A stretch of DNA of 64,000 nucleotides from Climacium dendroides (lineage: Eukaryota > Streptophyta > Bryopsida > Hypnales > Climaciaceae), in contig OX467092.1 in NCBI GenBank assembly GCA_950106755.1, positions 5,828,001 to 5,892,000 of the forward strand, given 5' to 3'. This document shows, one piece after another, positions 10,745-22,770 of this stretch; position 1 is the stretch's first letter, and each line of letters opens with the position of its first letter. The translations under genes and the position numbers were made by a program. Below the pieces are notes generated by a model. That model saw only the letters and a program-made list of their open reading frames with translations, did not search any database and was not told where the DNA came from.

Positions 10745-12560
10745 CCACTCTTGGTGCTTCTACCTTGCATGTGCAATTTATGGAAAAATTCACCATCAAA
10801 TTTTTTGTGGTACATTTGTGGAATATTTTGTGGTACATTTGTCAAGGACATGACCAAGGACCGGACATGCACACATGTGCCAACTGCAGAAAATCAGATT
10901 TGCGCAAAGCCCAAGCCTGAGATCTGATGCTCAAATCGCTTGAGTTCTAAAAACTTCAGAAACTGCCACAGGATGTATGTACGTTCCCATTCGTGCGAAG
11001 AACCTCGTTATCCTCTCTAGCCAGTGAAACTGCGAAAAAGAACACAATGGCGTCACTCCCCTCTCCAGGACCAAGGAAACCAAGCAAGTTGCAAACTGGC
11101 ACCAAGAATTGAGAGATCTAAACTGTAGGACAGTATGGATTTATATTTCAGAACGTGCATTCTGAAAGGTGCCAAAGTAAGGTAGTGGACCCATTTCCAA
11201 TCACTTAAGCAATTACGCATCTCTGGAGATTGTGTATCTTGATTGCGAAATTTTTCCCGTGTACAGAGATGCAGTTTGGAAGGATTCCATAATTTTCCAT
11301 AATTTTTTAACTCAAAATATAATTACCGTGAATTTTTTAGCTGAAGATTCTATTTGACCTGTACTGGTCATATAGACCTTATTTCCAACCACGAGCTGCA
11401 AACAAAATCGATCAAGAGCTGGTTGCAATATAGAGACTTGGAGAGTATCATAATGAGCCACAGCTATGCTGGGAACCATGCTAAAACTAATCACTTTTCA
11501 TCTCCACCTGCACAGAAAGTGAGCGGCCTATACCACTGAAAAGAGAATGTGATCGGAAATGGGTCGACTACAATATTGGAACTAAATTGATGTTCCAAAC
11601 AGAAATTAAACGTGGGTTGGAACTTGGAACTGTGCAAAAGGAAGGCTTAAGTGGTCACTCACGTTGGAATTGGATCGAAAATGCCGCTCATCCACATGAG
11701 GTAACCAAATCGAATCTCTGGTCGAGCGTGCGAGGCGAGCGCATTATCCTGCAGTACAAGCGCAGAACAAACATGCAAGACTAACACTTTTTTGTCGCAA
11801 GACAAGCTTGTTCACAAAGAAAGAAAAAATTAAATAAGCGGACACCAAACAAAATCAAAACTCAAAACCAAAAACTTAAACTATGTATGTGCAAAACACA
11901 CCTTCTTTCCCAACCCACTTCCACCAACGCCTCCAGCTTAGCCACACTCAAAGCTTGCTTGCATGATATATACTCTCATAATTTGTTAGCATGATGCTAC
12001 ATGCTACAGTCACACTCCCTTATCCAATCGATCAACGAATCTCATTCATTAACAAACCCGCGTTGGTTCCTTTCAATAAGTCCCGAGACCTGGGATCACC
12101 TAGAAATGAGGCTTTGAAAGCCAACGAAGCATGCGAGAATGAAGCCAATCGAGAAACCTGAATATGGAACTGACTCGCACAAAACCACCGCAGAGAACGG
12201 TGATGAGTTCGGCGTTCGCATCTAGCCGCACCCCACGCGAGCTGGGGAACATTCAAAGGGGCGAAATAAACACCCCAATTTGCGCAAACCAGAGTAGTGC
12301 ACAGAGTCCCGTGACAAAGAGCGAGCGAGCTTTCTTCCTGCTCGACTCGTCGATCAAGTGCCCAGCTCGACATAAGATGCGACTAGACGCGAAAGCCTCC
12401 ACCGAGACGGATACCGAGCGAGCTTGCTTCCGCTGCAACACCTTGGTCCCAGAATACAAGCCCGAAGGACTGGACTGCATGCCGGCCTGGGTCAAGACGC
12501 AATACTAGCTTGGACACACAAATCTATCTGGAGCGAGACTTTTCTGAGGATAGAATTCCT
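10745..12560 (-). pseudogene. Unidentified intron-containing gene fragment (module G, minus copy)
   Basis: Inverted copy of 43980-45880. Read on the minus strand it keeps exon-like blocks with splice signals: about 11662-11750 encodes ARPEIRFGYLMWMSGIFDP between TGTACTGCAG and GTGAGTGACC, and about 11330-11400 encodes LVVGNKVYMTSTGQIESS after TTTGTTTGCAG. Upstream, at 12032-12373, lies a GC-rich stretch that is open in both copies. Substitutions between copies in the DP/LVV exons are mostly conservative or silent. I do not recognise the protein family. It is likely a transposon-carried or segmentally duplicated gene piece. Confidence 0.55.
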
Positions 12561-14155
12561 TGAGCGAGATTTTGCTGAGGATAACTGAACAGAACGGAAC
12601 TTCTACTGCGGGTTTCTTGGAGCTTTTTATCGAGAATGTTCTCACAAAGCATGGAGTGAGGTGGCTGAACTTCATTCGCACAATAAGCGAATAATGTTTA
12701 CAAACTATGGGCACATTTGAAGCTATGATCTAGTGGTAACTGACCATTTCAAAGCCACAAGAGTCCGAACTAGTCTCTCTTGCTACAAGGACCAGTGCTT
12801 TTCATCCCTAGAAGAACACAAAAAATGTGTGTAATTTTGAAAGTTATGACTAGTCCACAAAGGTTGAAACAACTTAATTTTAACCCTTCAAGAACATTTC
12901 ACGTTTGGGCTTGGTCAAAATTCATTTGATTTCTACATGAAAACACACACTTCAAAAATTTGGTATTTTTTAAGATGTACTAATATATGTCTAAAATTGA
13001 ATCTCATTTTTCATAATTAAATGCATTAAACTGAATTTTATATGGTTTTTTAAAGAATTTTTTGTGTAAAGATTTCAATAATTACAACAATGCTTAAAAT
13101 AGTATATATTTTTTTAATATAAAATTGAAATAATAGGAAAAAACATCATGATGTAATTGATGTATTCCTTGAATTCACACCAAGAAAAATTCAATAGAAA
13201 TAGTTCAAAAGTGGTATATTTTGAGCTTTTAAGATGTTATGTTTTCATAGTGTGACAAAAATCACAATTTGGAAAAGTTTAAAATGAAGAATAAAGTAGA
13301 TTATAGGAACTACATTTCTTTTAGTTATGCTTAAAAACTTTTAAAATCAAGAACTATGTGAAAATTGAGGATTTGACTTTCAAAATGTCTGTGTAGCTTG
13401 TAATGTCCTTCAAGGGTTAATTAGATTCAAATATAGCTCCTTGTCTTTCAAGATCAATTTATTGCTAAATGTTTTGAGAGGAGGGACCAAAATCCTAAAC
13501 AAAAAAAAATCAATTCTCAAAAGAACAAATTATGGACATCCCTCCTTAGAATCCCAATAAATTTCTAAAGTGGCTCTACAACATAGACAAACTCAATCAT
13601 GTCTCTAGTCTTCTTTAGAAGCCTACATTCTTTCAATGGATGAGATAACACCTCAAAGCAATTTAAAAGCTATGGTGAGTCCTTTTTTTTATACTTTGTT
13701 CTTTGGAACACAATAGAGAGATTGTATACCAAAGTAGAGGGAAAGAAAAGAAATTCAAACCATGTTATTATAAATGACACATTAGAATTTTGTTTATTTG
13801 AGGTCACATTATTGACTTTGAAAAGTCAAAACAAATGATTCCTAAATTACGTTTATTTGATCACTAGAAGGAAGACTTTGTTTTGCATGAAGTGAAAAGA
13901 AGGGAGAGGTATTGGAAATGAAAAGTGATGGATGATTGGGTATCAAGGTCTAAGGTGTACAAATCTAAAATTGCCCCAAGTGTAATTGTATGATTACTTT
14001 AATTAGCCCCTAATTTTGTGCTTTACCCCCTAATGGGATGAGAATTATAAAGGGTCAATTGACATTATGACTATTTCAATGTGGAATGTCATGATTTTAT
14101 AACTTCAAGGAACATCACAAAGTAGTTTTTGCATGTGGCAAAAAGTTGATTCATT
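12561..14155. other. No gene seen
   Basis: AT-rich sequence without a coherent ORF. Some short motifs are shared with other repeat modules. Nothing can be assigned. Confidence 0.5.
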
Positions 14156-14243
14156 CACTAGTAGAATACGCAGATTTTATTGTTGTTTCGGTGACGTTGT
14201 TTTGGTCACCGAACAACAGAAATTTCTGTGTTTTCTACTAGTG
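14156..14243. mobile_element. 88-bp CACTA MITE with target duplication
   Basis: Begins CACTAGTAGAATACGCAG and ends TTTCTACTAGTG. The arms pair over most of their length, including TTGTTGTTTCGGTGAC with its complement. ATT flanks both sides (14153-14155 and 14244-14246), the 3-bp duplication expected of CACTA transposition. It is the same family as 48838-48987 and the left end at 41268. Confidence 0.85.
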
Positions 14244-15439
14244 ATTATTCCACAATCTTGAGGGACACTTATAGTAAAAATTTAGGATGACATTTTTTTC
14301 TTCTTTTTGAGAAAGTGTTGCAATGACAATCATTTAGAAATTTCTTGAAGCATTGTATTTCTACATCTATCTACCTTTAGAACAAAAAAACCACTTACAT
14401 TTGTGTACTTTTGATTCAAATTTATCAACTATGGCCATATTTTAAATAGCAATGGATTTGGTAAAAAAAGACTTTTTTTTTGACAAAAAATAGAGATTTA
14501 TTTTTAATTGGTGCAATTTGGCCCCATGGTAACAAATACAAGGGGTTAGCATGTAAAGAGCGAAAAAGACCAAATTAGGATTCAAGTGGATGAGGAGAGC
14601 ACCCTTCTAAGAATTACAATGGGAAGGTATATATTTTGCCAATCTATCTACATATGTGTAGTGACCAAAGGAATATAAATGCGTCACTTCACCTTAGCAA
14701 ATACTCCTCCATCCTATAATCTTTGTCCTTCTTTATATTAATCAAAGTATTGATGATTTGACAACAATTTTTAAATGCATGTTATGAGTAAATGATTCTA
14801 TGGTGAATGAAGAATATTTCCTCTCAAGTGCAAAACAAGTGAACATGTCTATTAATTGCAATCAAGGAAAGATTAAAAAATAGGAGGTTGCAATAGATAC
14901 AAAAGGCCAAATATAATAAAGGCAAGTATAGAAAGGGAAGATTTCTTGTGCAATTATGTTGCCCTCTCCATGTGTAGATTTGCACAAGATTGGTCTCAAA
15001 TTCAATTGAAATTCAATGAAAAGTACAATGTCTTTTGTTTTTTCAACCAATCAACTTCAAATTGCTATAAGAAATTCAATTCAATTTTTATTTTAATTTA
15101 TAAAGTGGATAACAAACTAAACTTTTCTTACTTCATTTCATTAGTTTATGTCAAAAACAAAAGAAATCATTTTCAATCCTAAAATTATGCCTAAAAAGGA
15201 TTACCAGAAGGTACTAGTCAAGTATTATGGGACAGAGGGGGAATATAATGTAATGTAGTGATGGTTTTGAATGGGAGTATGACATCTAAAGTAGGTGGGT
15301 CAAAATCTACCCCTCTTCTTCAAACCGCCCTTTAGAATGGATGCGAGGTGATCTTTGAATGGGACCTTTTTGGTCTATAAATGAATTCAAGAAAAATTAC
15401 TTTTAATTATTGCAGGAGCCAATCATTGTCTTTAATTTC
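14244..15439. other. No gene seen
   Basis: AT-rich, no coherent ORF, and no strong match to other parts of the window. Confidence 0.45.
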
Positions 15440-15705
15440 TGCACATCTATACCTTAAATTTGGTTGATCATTTTGTTTGTTTGTTTGTTTGTGACATTGA
15501 GATCTCCTGGACCATGTGTCCCTTAGTCGTGTGCTTGGTACCATCAGAAAGCTCTCAACAAGGAGGGGGTGCACCAACTTGGTTTCGTGACGTTCACGTA
15601 CAATGTGAAAGTTATTGAATTTTGAAATTTTCATGAACTAAAGAATTAATGAAATTACTTTTACTTTTGTTTTGACTGTGGCAATGGCACAAGGCACACT
15701 AATTT
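15440..15705 (+). repeat. R230 copy 3
   Basis: Carries GAGATCTCCTGGACCATGTG and GGTGCACCAACTTGG and ends with CAATGGCACAAGGCACACTA. It lies next to the GC-richer gene-fragment island. Confidence 0.75.
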
Positions 15706-15889
15706 CTTTATAAGTCACAATGTCATGGATTTGGGGACACCTATAATCACAAATAGGTGCCTATGACCTGAATCTTTGAAAATTCATAAGTGATTCAAAG
15801 ATGCTTGAAAAAATACTAAACTACTTTTGTTGTGCTCCGAAACTGGTGAAAAAGGCGAATCAGACCTTAAAAAGGTCACTTTTAGAGCC

Positions 15890-17794
15890 TTAGTGGCCCA
15901 CTGAGACTACTTCCTGCAGGTCCTTTCAGACTGAGCTTGGCATCTTCCAATGCTCTCTTGCCTGGCTCACAACATTTGAAAGGACAGAAACCTGCATACA
16001 ACACGAAACACTTCATTGAATGCAATTTCAGTGGTATCTAAACTGAGGTACAAAACTCATTCTACGAAGCAAAATAAGGTATACTGAGTCATCCTCACAC
16101 ATCCCTTGTTCAAGTCGTCACCACCGAGAAAGGCATCACCCGCTGTAGAGAGTACTTGGAAAACTCCTCCGTGCAGAAGTGGTTTCGGTTCACTGTCACT
16201 TCACGTACTGAATCTGGGTGCTGCTCCCGAAAATATTCGAGTGCATTTCTAGCTCGCCTCTGCTCCTTCAGAGTCAGCAGATCGGTTCCCTGATGCATTC
16301 AAGAAAGCTGTCACAGAAATTCAGTGACAAGCGCATAACAGAACTCCAGAAACGAAAATGCCCACAGATAGACATTCCTCATTTTGCAACTTCAAAATAC
16401 ACTCGTGTGAATTACATTGCACACAGATAGTAATGTTGAGGCAAGGAGAGTGGATATTACCAGAACATAGTGAACGGCAAGGTCGCAGCCCCTGCGACTG
16501 AAGATGAACCAAATAACTGGAAGCATGTCCCGCTCTTTCAACTGGTGCAACGTATCCCTGATTTGCGGGATCTGAGCAAAACAATTCAGAATAGATCGAT
16601 AGTCACAAGGTCCCAGTCCAGTAGTTCTCCACGAAACCAACATTTTCAAAAGGTTGTGTTGAAGCAACATGGACATGAAGGTCCTCTTATACCTGTCTGC
16701 GCCGAAGAAACTAGAGCTCCTCTTTGGACACATCATCCCCTACTTGCCCCCACCCACCTGATCACTCCTGATTATCGATTTTCACTGCCGACGTTGGGTT
16801 CTTTGGAGCGTTTGCAAGCTCTGAGAAGTTTTGGCTGCTTCCTCCTTGGGGAGTCTGATACTTCATCCCAGAATGGATCGACCTGTAAATGCACAATGCA
16901 ATCGTCTCTAATGTACGAGTTGGAAACTAATAACGAGCACAGCCCCAATAACATTACCAGCTCTTCCAATTAGAATTTGAGAAGCGAAGACTGGACTTCT
17001 CACCAGTTCATTTCACTCCCTTGTTCGTTTAAGAGTGGGTGAAGTGAGTGGCGGGTAGAAAAATGCCAAACAAGTGGAACAGGAACAGGTCTTCTCGATG
17101 ATGTCACAAGTTCGGTAGGACCATGCACCTGACCATACAGCACAAGATTAATCTTCAAGTTTCAAATCATACAGGTGGCGCATAACGAGCAAACAAAGAT
17201 TCCCACGCGTAACTCTCCCATGTTAGTCAAAGCTGAGATACTTCACTGCCATGCTATCAGTTAGGACTAATTTCAACAAAAACTTCCGGTTCTCACGCTT
17301 CAAAGGATTTTGAAATAATGTATAGTCATGATGCATAGCACTATTCCCGGGAGCCTAAACAATTGTAGATCCGGCCATATCGTATTAGTTCGTAACATTT
17401 TTACCATTAAACGCACCTGAGCGATCCAACCAGCAAGCTACTCTGGGTTAGCAACGGTGGCTGATAGACAAATTAGCTGCATTTCTTGTGGTAATACGGA
17501 ACTTCCCAGAAGAATTACCAAGAGGTGAGCCAGGGCAGCCAAGTGCTCATACTGTACAAATACAAACATAACGTTCTTGAAATCAGGTACTCACACCTTG
17601 AGCACATTTCGCATTCAAGGAAGAATCTCCCTTAAGCTACTCAATCGAATCAAAAGCTGTCCAACAGCATTAAACAGAAAAAATTGCCACAGAAAAACTC
17701 ACTAGAACGTACCCAATGGCACCAAGAGCTCGGCCTTTTCGAACTAAAGAATGTTGCTTGGTGCGCACCAGAAACTCCTTCATTTTCCAAGTTC
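15890..17794 (-). pseudogene. ISE2: ISE2-like (DExH15) chloroplast RNA helicase remnant
   Basis: Minus-strand exons in the right order and with splice signals for the plant Ski2-like helicase ISE2, which acts in chloroplast RNA processing. Seen: GDSSLNAKCAQ (17597-17636); MQLICLSATVANPE then LAGWIAQ (17417-17552); VHGPTELVTSSRRPVPLVW (16958-17128); QIPQIRDTLHQLKERDMLP and IWFIFSRRGCDLAVHYV (16461-16571, intact); a charged exon (16758-16882); EQHPDSVRE (about 16200-16289); and KRALEDAKLS (about 15930-15985). A weaker piece, KMKEF (17713-17794), may precede these. The gene is broken: TAG inside the SAT motif exon (17439-17441, where the family has an acidic residue), a frameshift in the same exon, TGA and TAA near 16960-17010, and no DEVH box. 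Introns remain, so it is not a retrocopy. Confidence 0.88.
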
Positions 17795-17870
17795 CTGAAA
17801 CAGCAACAGCAGGAAACTTACGATATCAAACATTCTCCTGGCTCCCAAAGCATGTCAGAAGAGAACTTAC

Positions 17871-19066
17871 AAAGTCTTTCCATTTTCCAGGGGTGAGTAA
17901 CGAAGAGCTGCTGCAAAACCGCCATTTGAGTATGCATCAGGTATGGCATCAGCAGAACCCTGCAAATCAAAGTCACGTTACCACATGAGGAAGGCACTCA
18001 ACGATATCCTCCACAAGATAGCGTTCTATTTACTGAATATTAGTTAAAAACACAAATTCTGCCACTATCATGTCTCAAATACTGAAAAACAGAAGTTGCT
18101 GAACGTGTCTTCTTACTCAACAAGAGCAGAAGCCTTGGTGACTGCATCTTCTGCACAGCAAAACAAGCATGGCAAGTCAGTATACAAACATATTCAGATG
18201 TTCTATAAAGACTGAAAAGTTGAGTTCACGAGCAATTCATCCCCTGCTGTAACCAATTGAGTTGTAAGAACGAATAAAACGCACACAAGGTTCCAACGCA
18301 CCTACGGTGTAGTAAGTGGACTTCCATAGGAAGGCGGAGTTCATCAAATGCATGCTCTGAAGGAGTGTGGAAATGAAACTGCACCAAATTCAGCTCCCTT
18401 CCTTTTACCCACAGGTTGTTCACTCCCGGAAAGTTGACCTGGCGAACCTCACAAACTAACAGGAACGAAACCTAACCCCAGATACATTTCCTCCGATGCA
18501 AGATGTGTCCCCGACCTGAAGAGCATGTGTAACAGTCACCGCGCAGCAACCAGCGAGGAAAAGTCACAATTATAACACATTCGCCTGGCCCGTCGCCATC
18601 ACTGCAGTTAAAATGAATAAGAAACTCCGGCTGATTACAAGAAGAAAGAAAATGCTTCTGCACTCCTAACATAAAACCACAACGCGTCTACGTCATCAAC
18701 GAAACCCTAAAAACTGACCGCTGCACCGAAAGAAAGAAATAAGGATATGAGCATGCTTCAAATTCATTCAAAATTCATACAAAATTCCGATGCAAGTACA
18801 AGTGCGAGCACGTATAATCCCTCCTGTAGAGCAGAGCAGTACGGATCACTCATGCGACGGCTGCAGACCCACTCCGGAGCCCAAAAATCGTCCCCGAACC
18901 CTGTCTGCCGATACAACACCATGGTAAGCGCTCTCCCCGAAACCCCCGCCACTACGTCATGCCGGAATCCAATCAAACTAATGGAGTGCAAGCGAGAAGA
19001 CATGCGCAACCGTACACGACAGAAGAGAGCTGCCAAAACGGGAACAACGTGAAAGCGGCAGGGCAA
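17871..19066 (-). pseudogene. Alpha carbonic anhydrase remnant
   Basis: The 18306-18438 exon (minus) encodes GRELNLVQFHFHTPSEH and then MEVHLLH, which together hold all three zinc-ligand histidines of the alpha carbonic anhydrase family (HxH and the later H). The enzyme hydrates CO2; plant members are usually secreted or in the thylakoid lumen. The upstream exon ends THALQ at 18516, but its earlier part is out of frame or carries stops. The downstream exons DAVTKASALV (18117-18150) and SADAIPDAYSNGGF (17871-17959) need a one-base shift or an alternative donor to join. 18764-19066 may supply an N-terminus with a hydrophobic start and FGDDFWAPEW. The C-terminal GSLTTPPC block is absent, as helicase exons begin instead. 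Family call is firm; exon boundaries are approximate. Confidence 0.78.
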
Positions 19067-19464
19067 ATCTCAAAGTTAGACGCGTCTGTCCATCCCCCGG
19101 GGTACTTCAAGAGCAAATTTCAGAATACCCCCCGGATCCCACATAGAGGGGGGATATCCACGCTCCCTGCGAGACCGGGGTGTTTTAAGGCCAGAGCAAG
19201 TCACATCATTAAAAACAAGCCTAACTTAGATGAAGAAGAAGATCACGCATTCTCAACCAAACAAAATCGTACAGACAGATATCACAAACTACAATGGAAA
19301 ATATTGTCAGATTAGTGCGTGTGACACCAGTATGTCATTCGTAATGTATTGAAACTAGAACAAATCCCACTGCCATGGAAAGGCACCAAAAAGGTTTCAT
19401 CATCCTGAAAGATTTCGTTGAGGAGTTGCAGGAAGTTGTTAAAGTTTAGAAAGATCAAACGGAT

Positions 19465-19835
19465 TAAATACAATGCAGATGAAAACCAGATACTCCGTAC
19501 TTTGTGTGAAGAATGAAACTGAAATATTGACACTTGTAGGCTGAAATAATACTATATTCAATGACTTCTGTACACATCGATAAAACAAAGTTATCTGTCC
19601 CCATTTTCTGATAACTTCCTTGTGCACTCAATACTTCCCCAAGAGTCTTATTGGTTCCGCCCAATACTGCGTCACCGCCTCCGATGTTTACTCGCGGCAA
19701 CGAAGTCATTTCATCTAAGAACGGCATTACGTAGCACTGACATCTTCATCTTCATAGACACATGGTTGGCCACCTTCCTTGGAACTGCATCCCCAACGCT
19801 ACTTCCCTTCTCTCCAACTACTTCTGAGAGCTGTA
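19465..19835 (-). pseudogene. Unidentified exon-like pieces
   Basis: On the minus strand, a block after acceptor TTATTTTACAG at about 19836 reads SEVVGEKGSSVGDAVPRKV in one frame. It is followed, after a frame change, by LPRVNIGGGDAVLGGTNKT near 19640-19710. Composition and codon use look like a real protein, unlike the AT-rich flanks. I do not recognise it. It may belong to the same broken locus as the carbonic anhydrase or helicase pieces. Confidence 0.35.
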
Positions 19836-21203
19836 AAATAAACCTTCCCGAATTCAGAAATGTTTCAGAGTTTTCACATTAATTCAGACAAAAATGTGTG
19901 ATACTACAGCACAACGTAGCCCAATGGTCTACATACACAAATCATCGCATGAGAATTGATTTGAAATCCTGTGAGGCGTGCCGATTCACGCCCAGGATAA
20001 TCCCCCTTCTGAAAGCAGTAAAATGTCCCTCCCCAGCACACGTATTGGTTCACAATTTGCTTATAAACTCCATCTTTCACAACATTGAAGGTTGAATCGA
20101 TCGCCAGAAATATGCAAGCTTGCAAAAGCTTCTACTCCGCTCTCACACCGACACCCAAACCCTAGCGAAGCATTCCTCAACGCCTGCTTCGACTGCAGCA
20201 AGACACTCAATTTTCTGCAGTATATTCATCTGCCAATGATGACGCTTGTGGCCAAGGCGGAGCTCTCTTTCACCCCTCTCTGACACTGTACAAACTTCCA
20301 CAAGCTACTTCTGCACTTCAAGCGATTTCTGAAGAACACAATTAGCCATTGCTCGCTCTGGATCGTGAACAAGAACATGCTTCCACTTAACACTCATTGG
20401 AACTATACACGAACTGCAAGAAAACGGCGCTTGTGGCCATGGCGGCAAATAATTCCGAATAACTCACACCACAACAATCTAAGGACGCACCTTCGCCACC
20501 CGCACGCGATAAACCAATCGACTCTTCCACAGCAAAAGAGAACGCTCAGGAGCCAAAACTAAGGAACAGTTGAGACAGACTGACACCCAGCTCATGAAAA
20601 AGAATAGCTAATCCCTAAAACCGGTATGGTCGGACCGAAAAAACTTCAAAGAGACAGCAGACAACAACAAAGCCGTGAAAACACAGAGAATCGGACTGAC
20701 CTGCATAAAGCTCGGAAGTGCGCACATTTCTACAGCATCAAAATTCAAAATTGACTGAAAACTACTCACATTCAAACTATTCGAAAGGAAAACATCACAA
20801 CCTCGTCGTAGAGAGCAACGTTGCAGAAACCGTGAACAACGATGTGTCATGCAGATTGTACAACCGAACTAAAGCAGATCGAAAGTGGATACCTCACACC
20901 GCAATTAGGTAACTCGGATAAAGAAAAAGTGTTCTTCCTTCCGATAGCTTCACGGGCTTGAAGAGCAAGTAGAATACTAGGAAGAAAAACAAGATAATTT
21001 AGATTGTAGTTTGAGAGCATTTCGTTCTTTACTTTTCAAACAACTCAAAAGAATTTTGACACCCGTTTAGCCCATATCCATGTGCGTACTAAAAGAATTC
21101 AGAACACCCGGATTGTATGACAGAAAAATTGAGGGACGTTCATGTATGAAAACGACTTGCTCAAGGTACCTGTGGAAAAGCAGCCAAGCTCGCCACCTGC
21201 AGT
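19836..21203. other. Gene-island sequence without assignable gene
   Basis: GC-richer, with short exon-like stretches on the minus strand (for example NVALYDEVVMFSF near 20780-20825) and a TAGGGTTTGGG motif on the minus strand near 20150-20170 typical of plant 5' leaders. No consistent gene model can be built. Confidence 0.3.
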
Positions 21204-21428
21204 TTAATCTTCCACCTGCAGGAGGCGAGGGCAGAGTCCGTGCACAATCTCTTGGTATTCCGTCTGATGCGGGTGTCCTCCCACCACAATGCCGTTCCCG
21301 AAATCGGTCACATCTAGTCGCATCTCATATCCCGGAGCGAAATCATCACCAGGCTCATGACGAGCAGGCACATCACCAGTCTGGCGGCCGCAGCAGCAGC
21401 ACATCATAAGCCCCAAACTGGCCCCCAT
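21204..21428 (-). CDS. Unidentified N-terminal exon or small protein
   Basis: Minus-strand frame starting MGASLGLMMCCCCGRQTGD and ending at a stop at 21204-21206, 74 codons. The MG start and CCCC run would suit N-myristoylation and palmitoylation, so a membrane-tethered product is possible. A potential donor (CTGCAG then GTGGAAG) lies 12 bases before the stop, so this may be exon 1 of a longer, perhaps broken, gene. Not recognised. The upstream in-frame sequence to 21593 looks like 5' leader. Confidence 0.35.
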   Translation of the reverse strand: MGASLGLMMCCCCGRQTGDVPARHEPGDDFAPGYEMRLDVTDFGNGIVVGGHPHQTEYQEIVHGLCPRLLQVED

Positions 21429-22320
21429 TGTAGAGTAGTGCGATCGCGACCGGCTAGGACTACTAAAGGTCGGTTTGTACTGTATGCTTGAGACGGAATG
21501 AGGAACTCTCCAAGTTTCAACTAATTTATATATGATTGCTTGATTTTTCCAGATCGCCCGGGGGATCCATGGCCCGACTACAAGTGCCATCATTGCCCGT
21601 GGGAATGTCGGATGTCTGTTCGAGTGTGGGTGCAGACAACTGGAAAAGTGCGGTTTCTTTGCAGTTGGTGAGCTTGGTTTCAGTACCGGAGCCGACTGAG
21701 AGATGTTTTGTCGCCCCCGACGTCAGACGTACTTTTCTTCAAAGGTTGAGATCGATCTGCCGGAGCCATTTCGAGAGAAAAATGTCTTTCAAGTAAAGAT
21801 GGTTTCTGAAGATCTTGTTTCAGGAACTGCCGGATTTACACGCATTTTTCTACGTATATTTGGTTGACATATAGAGTGCACTAGCTCTTCTTGCGAGAAC
21901 GCTCGCGAGACCCGGCTCAGACCGATTTTCAGTCGGGGAAAATGGAAGCTGCGCAGCTCCAGAAGCGCTCCTACGTACGACCGCAGTGAGCTCGACTGAG
22001 GCGATCAATCGGTCCGCCGCGCCCTCTGGTCAGCGTAGGATCTTCCGTTGCTCTGACTGATGTTGACTTTGTGACCATGAGATTCCGTTCCAGGGGCTTC
22101 CAAAAAGGAAAAGAAGATGTTGACCATGACGAAAAGAACGGGTTCCCCTGGCCCGTGCACGGGGATAAAGGATAAACCCGTCCCATGAGGATAAACCCGT
22201 CCCACGAGGTGAAAAGTGTAAACGCAGGAATTTTACCCCAGGGAAAACACAGGCATTTTAAAAAAAATTCCACACATGAAAAATCGAATTCATTTTTACA
22301 ATCAGAGACGGACCCCAAAT
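21429..22320. other. GC-richer sequence, no assignable gene
   Basis: Overlapping frames on both strands (21536-21796 plus, 21971-22360 minus) have coding-like composition but no known domain. A short tandem duplication of GGATAAACCCGTCCCA lies at 22167-22205. Confidence 0.35.
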
Positions 22321-22324
22321 TAAC

Positions 22325-22770
22325 TAAGGTAAAGCAGCCCATTGCGGTCAGATGACCCATAGGGGACAGATGATGACCCCATTGTGGTTTTTTTCACCAC
22401 AATCAATGCCTTGCATGGTAGTTATGGAGTAATTAGTGACCTCAATAGGTACTTCCAACTTTTCAGTGTAAAATTCTTTGTAAAAATTGATTTTTTAAGT
22501 CTTCCATGTTTGAAAATGTTGTGACTGCATTGGATAGGAAGATGACCATATTGGATTCAGATTTTGTTAGTCATGAGGTAGCCTACAGACCCATATGGAA
22601 TGCTCACTTCAAAAATTCAAAACTAATTCATACTTGGTCCAAAAAATATAATTTCAAATGTCCTCAGTGTCTTTCACGCTTATCTTCATGTGGGAAAAAG
22701 AAATTTAAATTTCAGTAATGGGATCATGGCAGACTTCTAATTCTGACCACAATAGGCTGGTTTACCTTAT
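22325..22770. mobile_element. TTAA-family TIR element (module M), copy 1
   Basis: The left end AAGGTAAAGCAGCCCATTG and right end CAATAGGCTGGTTTACCTT are inverted copies. The inside holds a plus-strand frame (22506-22718) starting MFENVVTALDRKMTILDS that aligns by position with frames in the other copies (29.4, 30.0, 59.8, 60.3 and 60.7 kb). Flanks are CTAA and TTAT, degenerate relative to the TTAA of the 30-kb copy. Confidence 0.6.

Noticed and set aside
12164..12508. Plus-strand 114-codon ORF
   Set aside because: It is antisense to module G, whose splice signals point the other way. The matching frame in the 44-kb copy is cut short.
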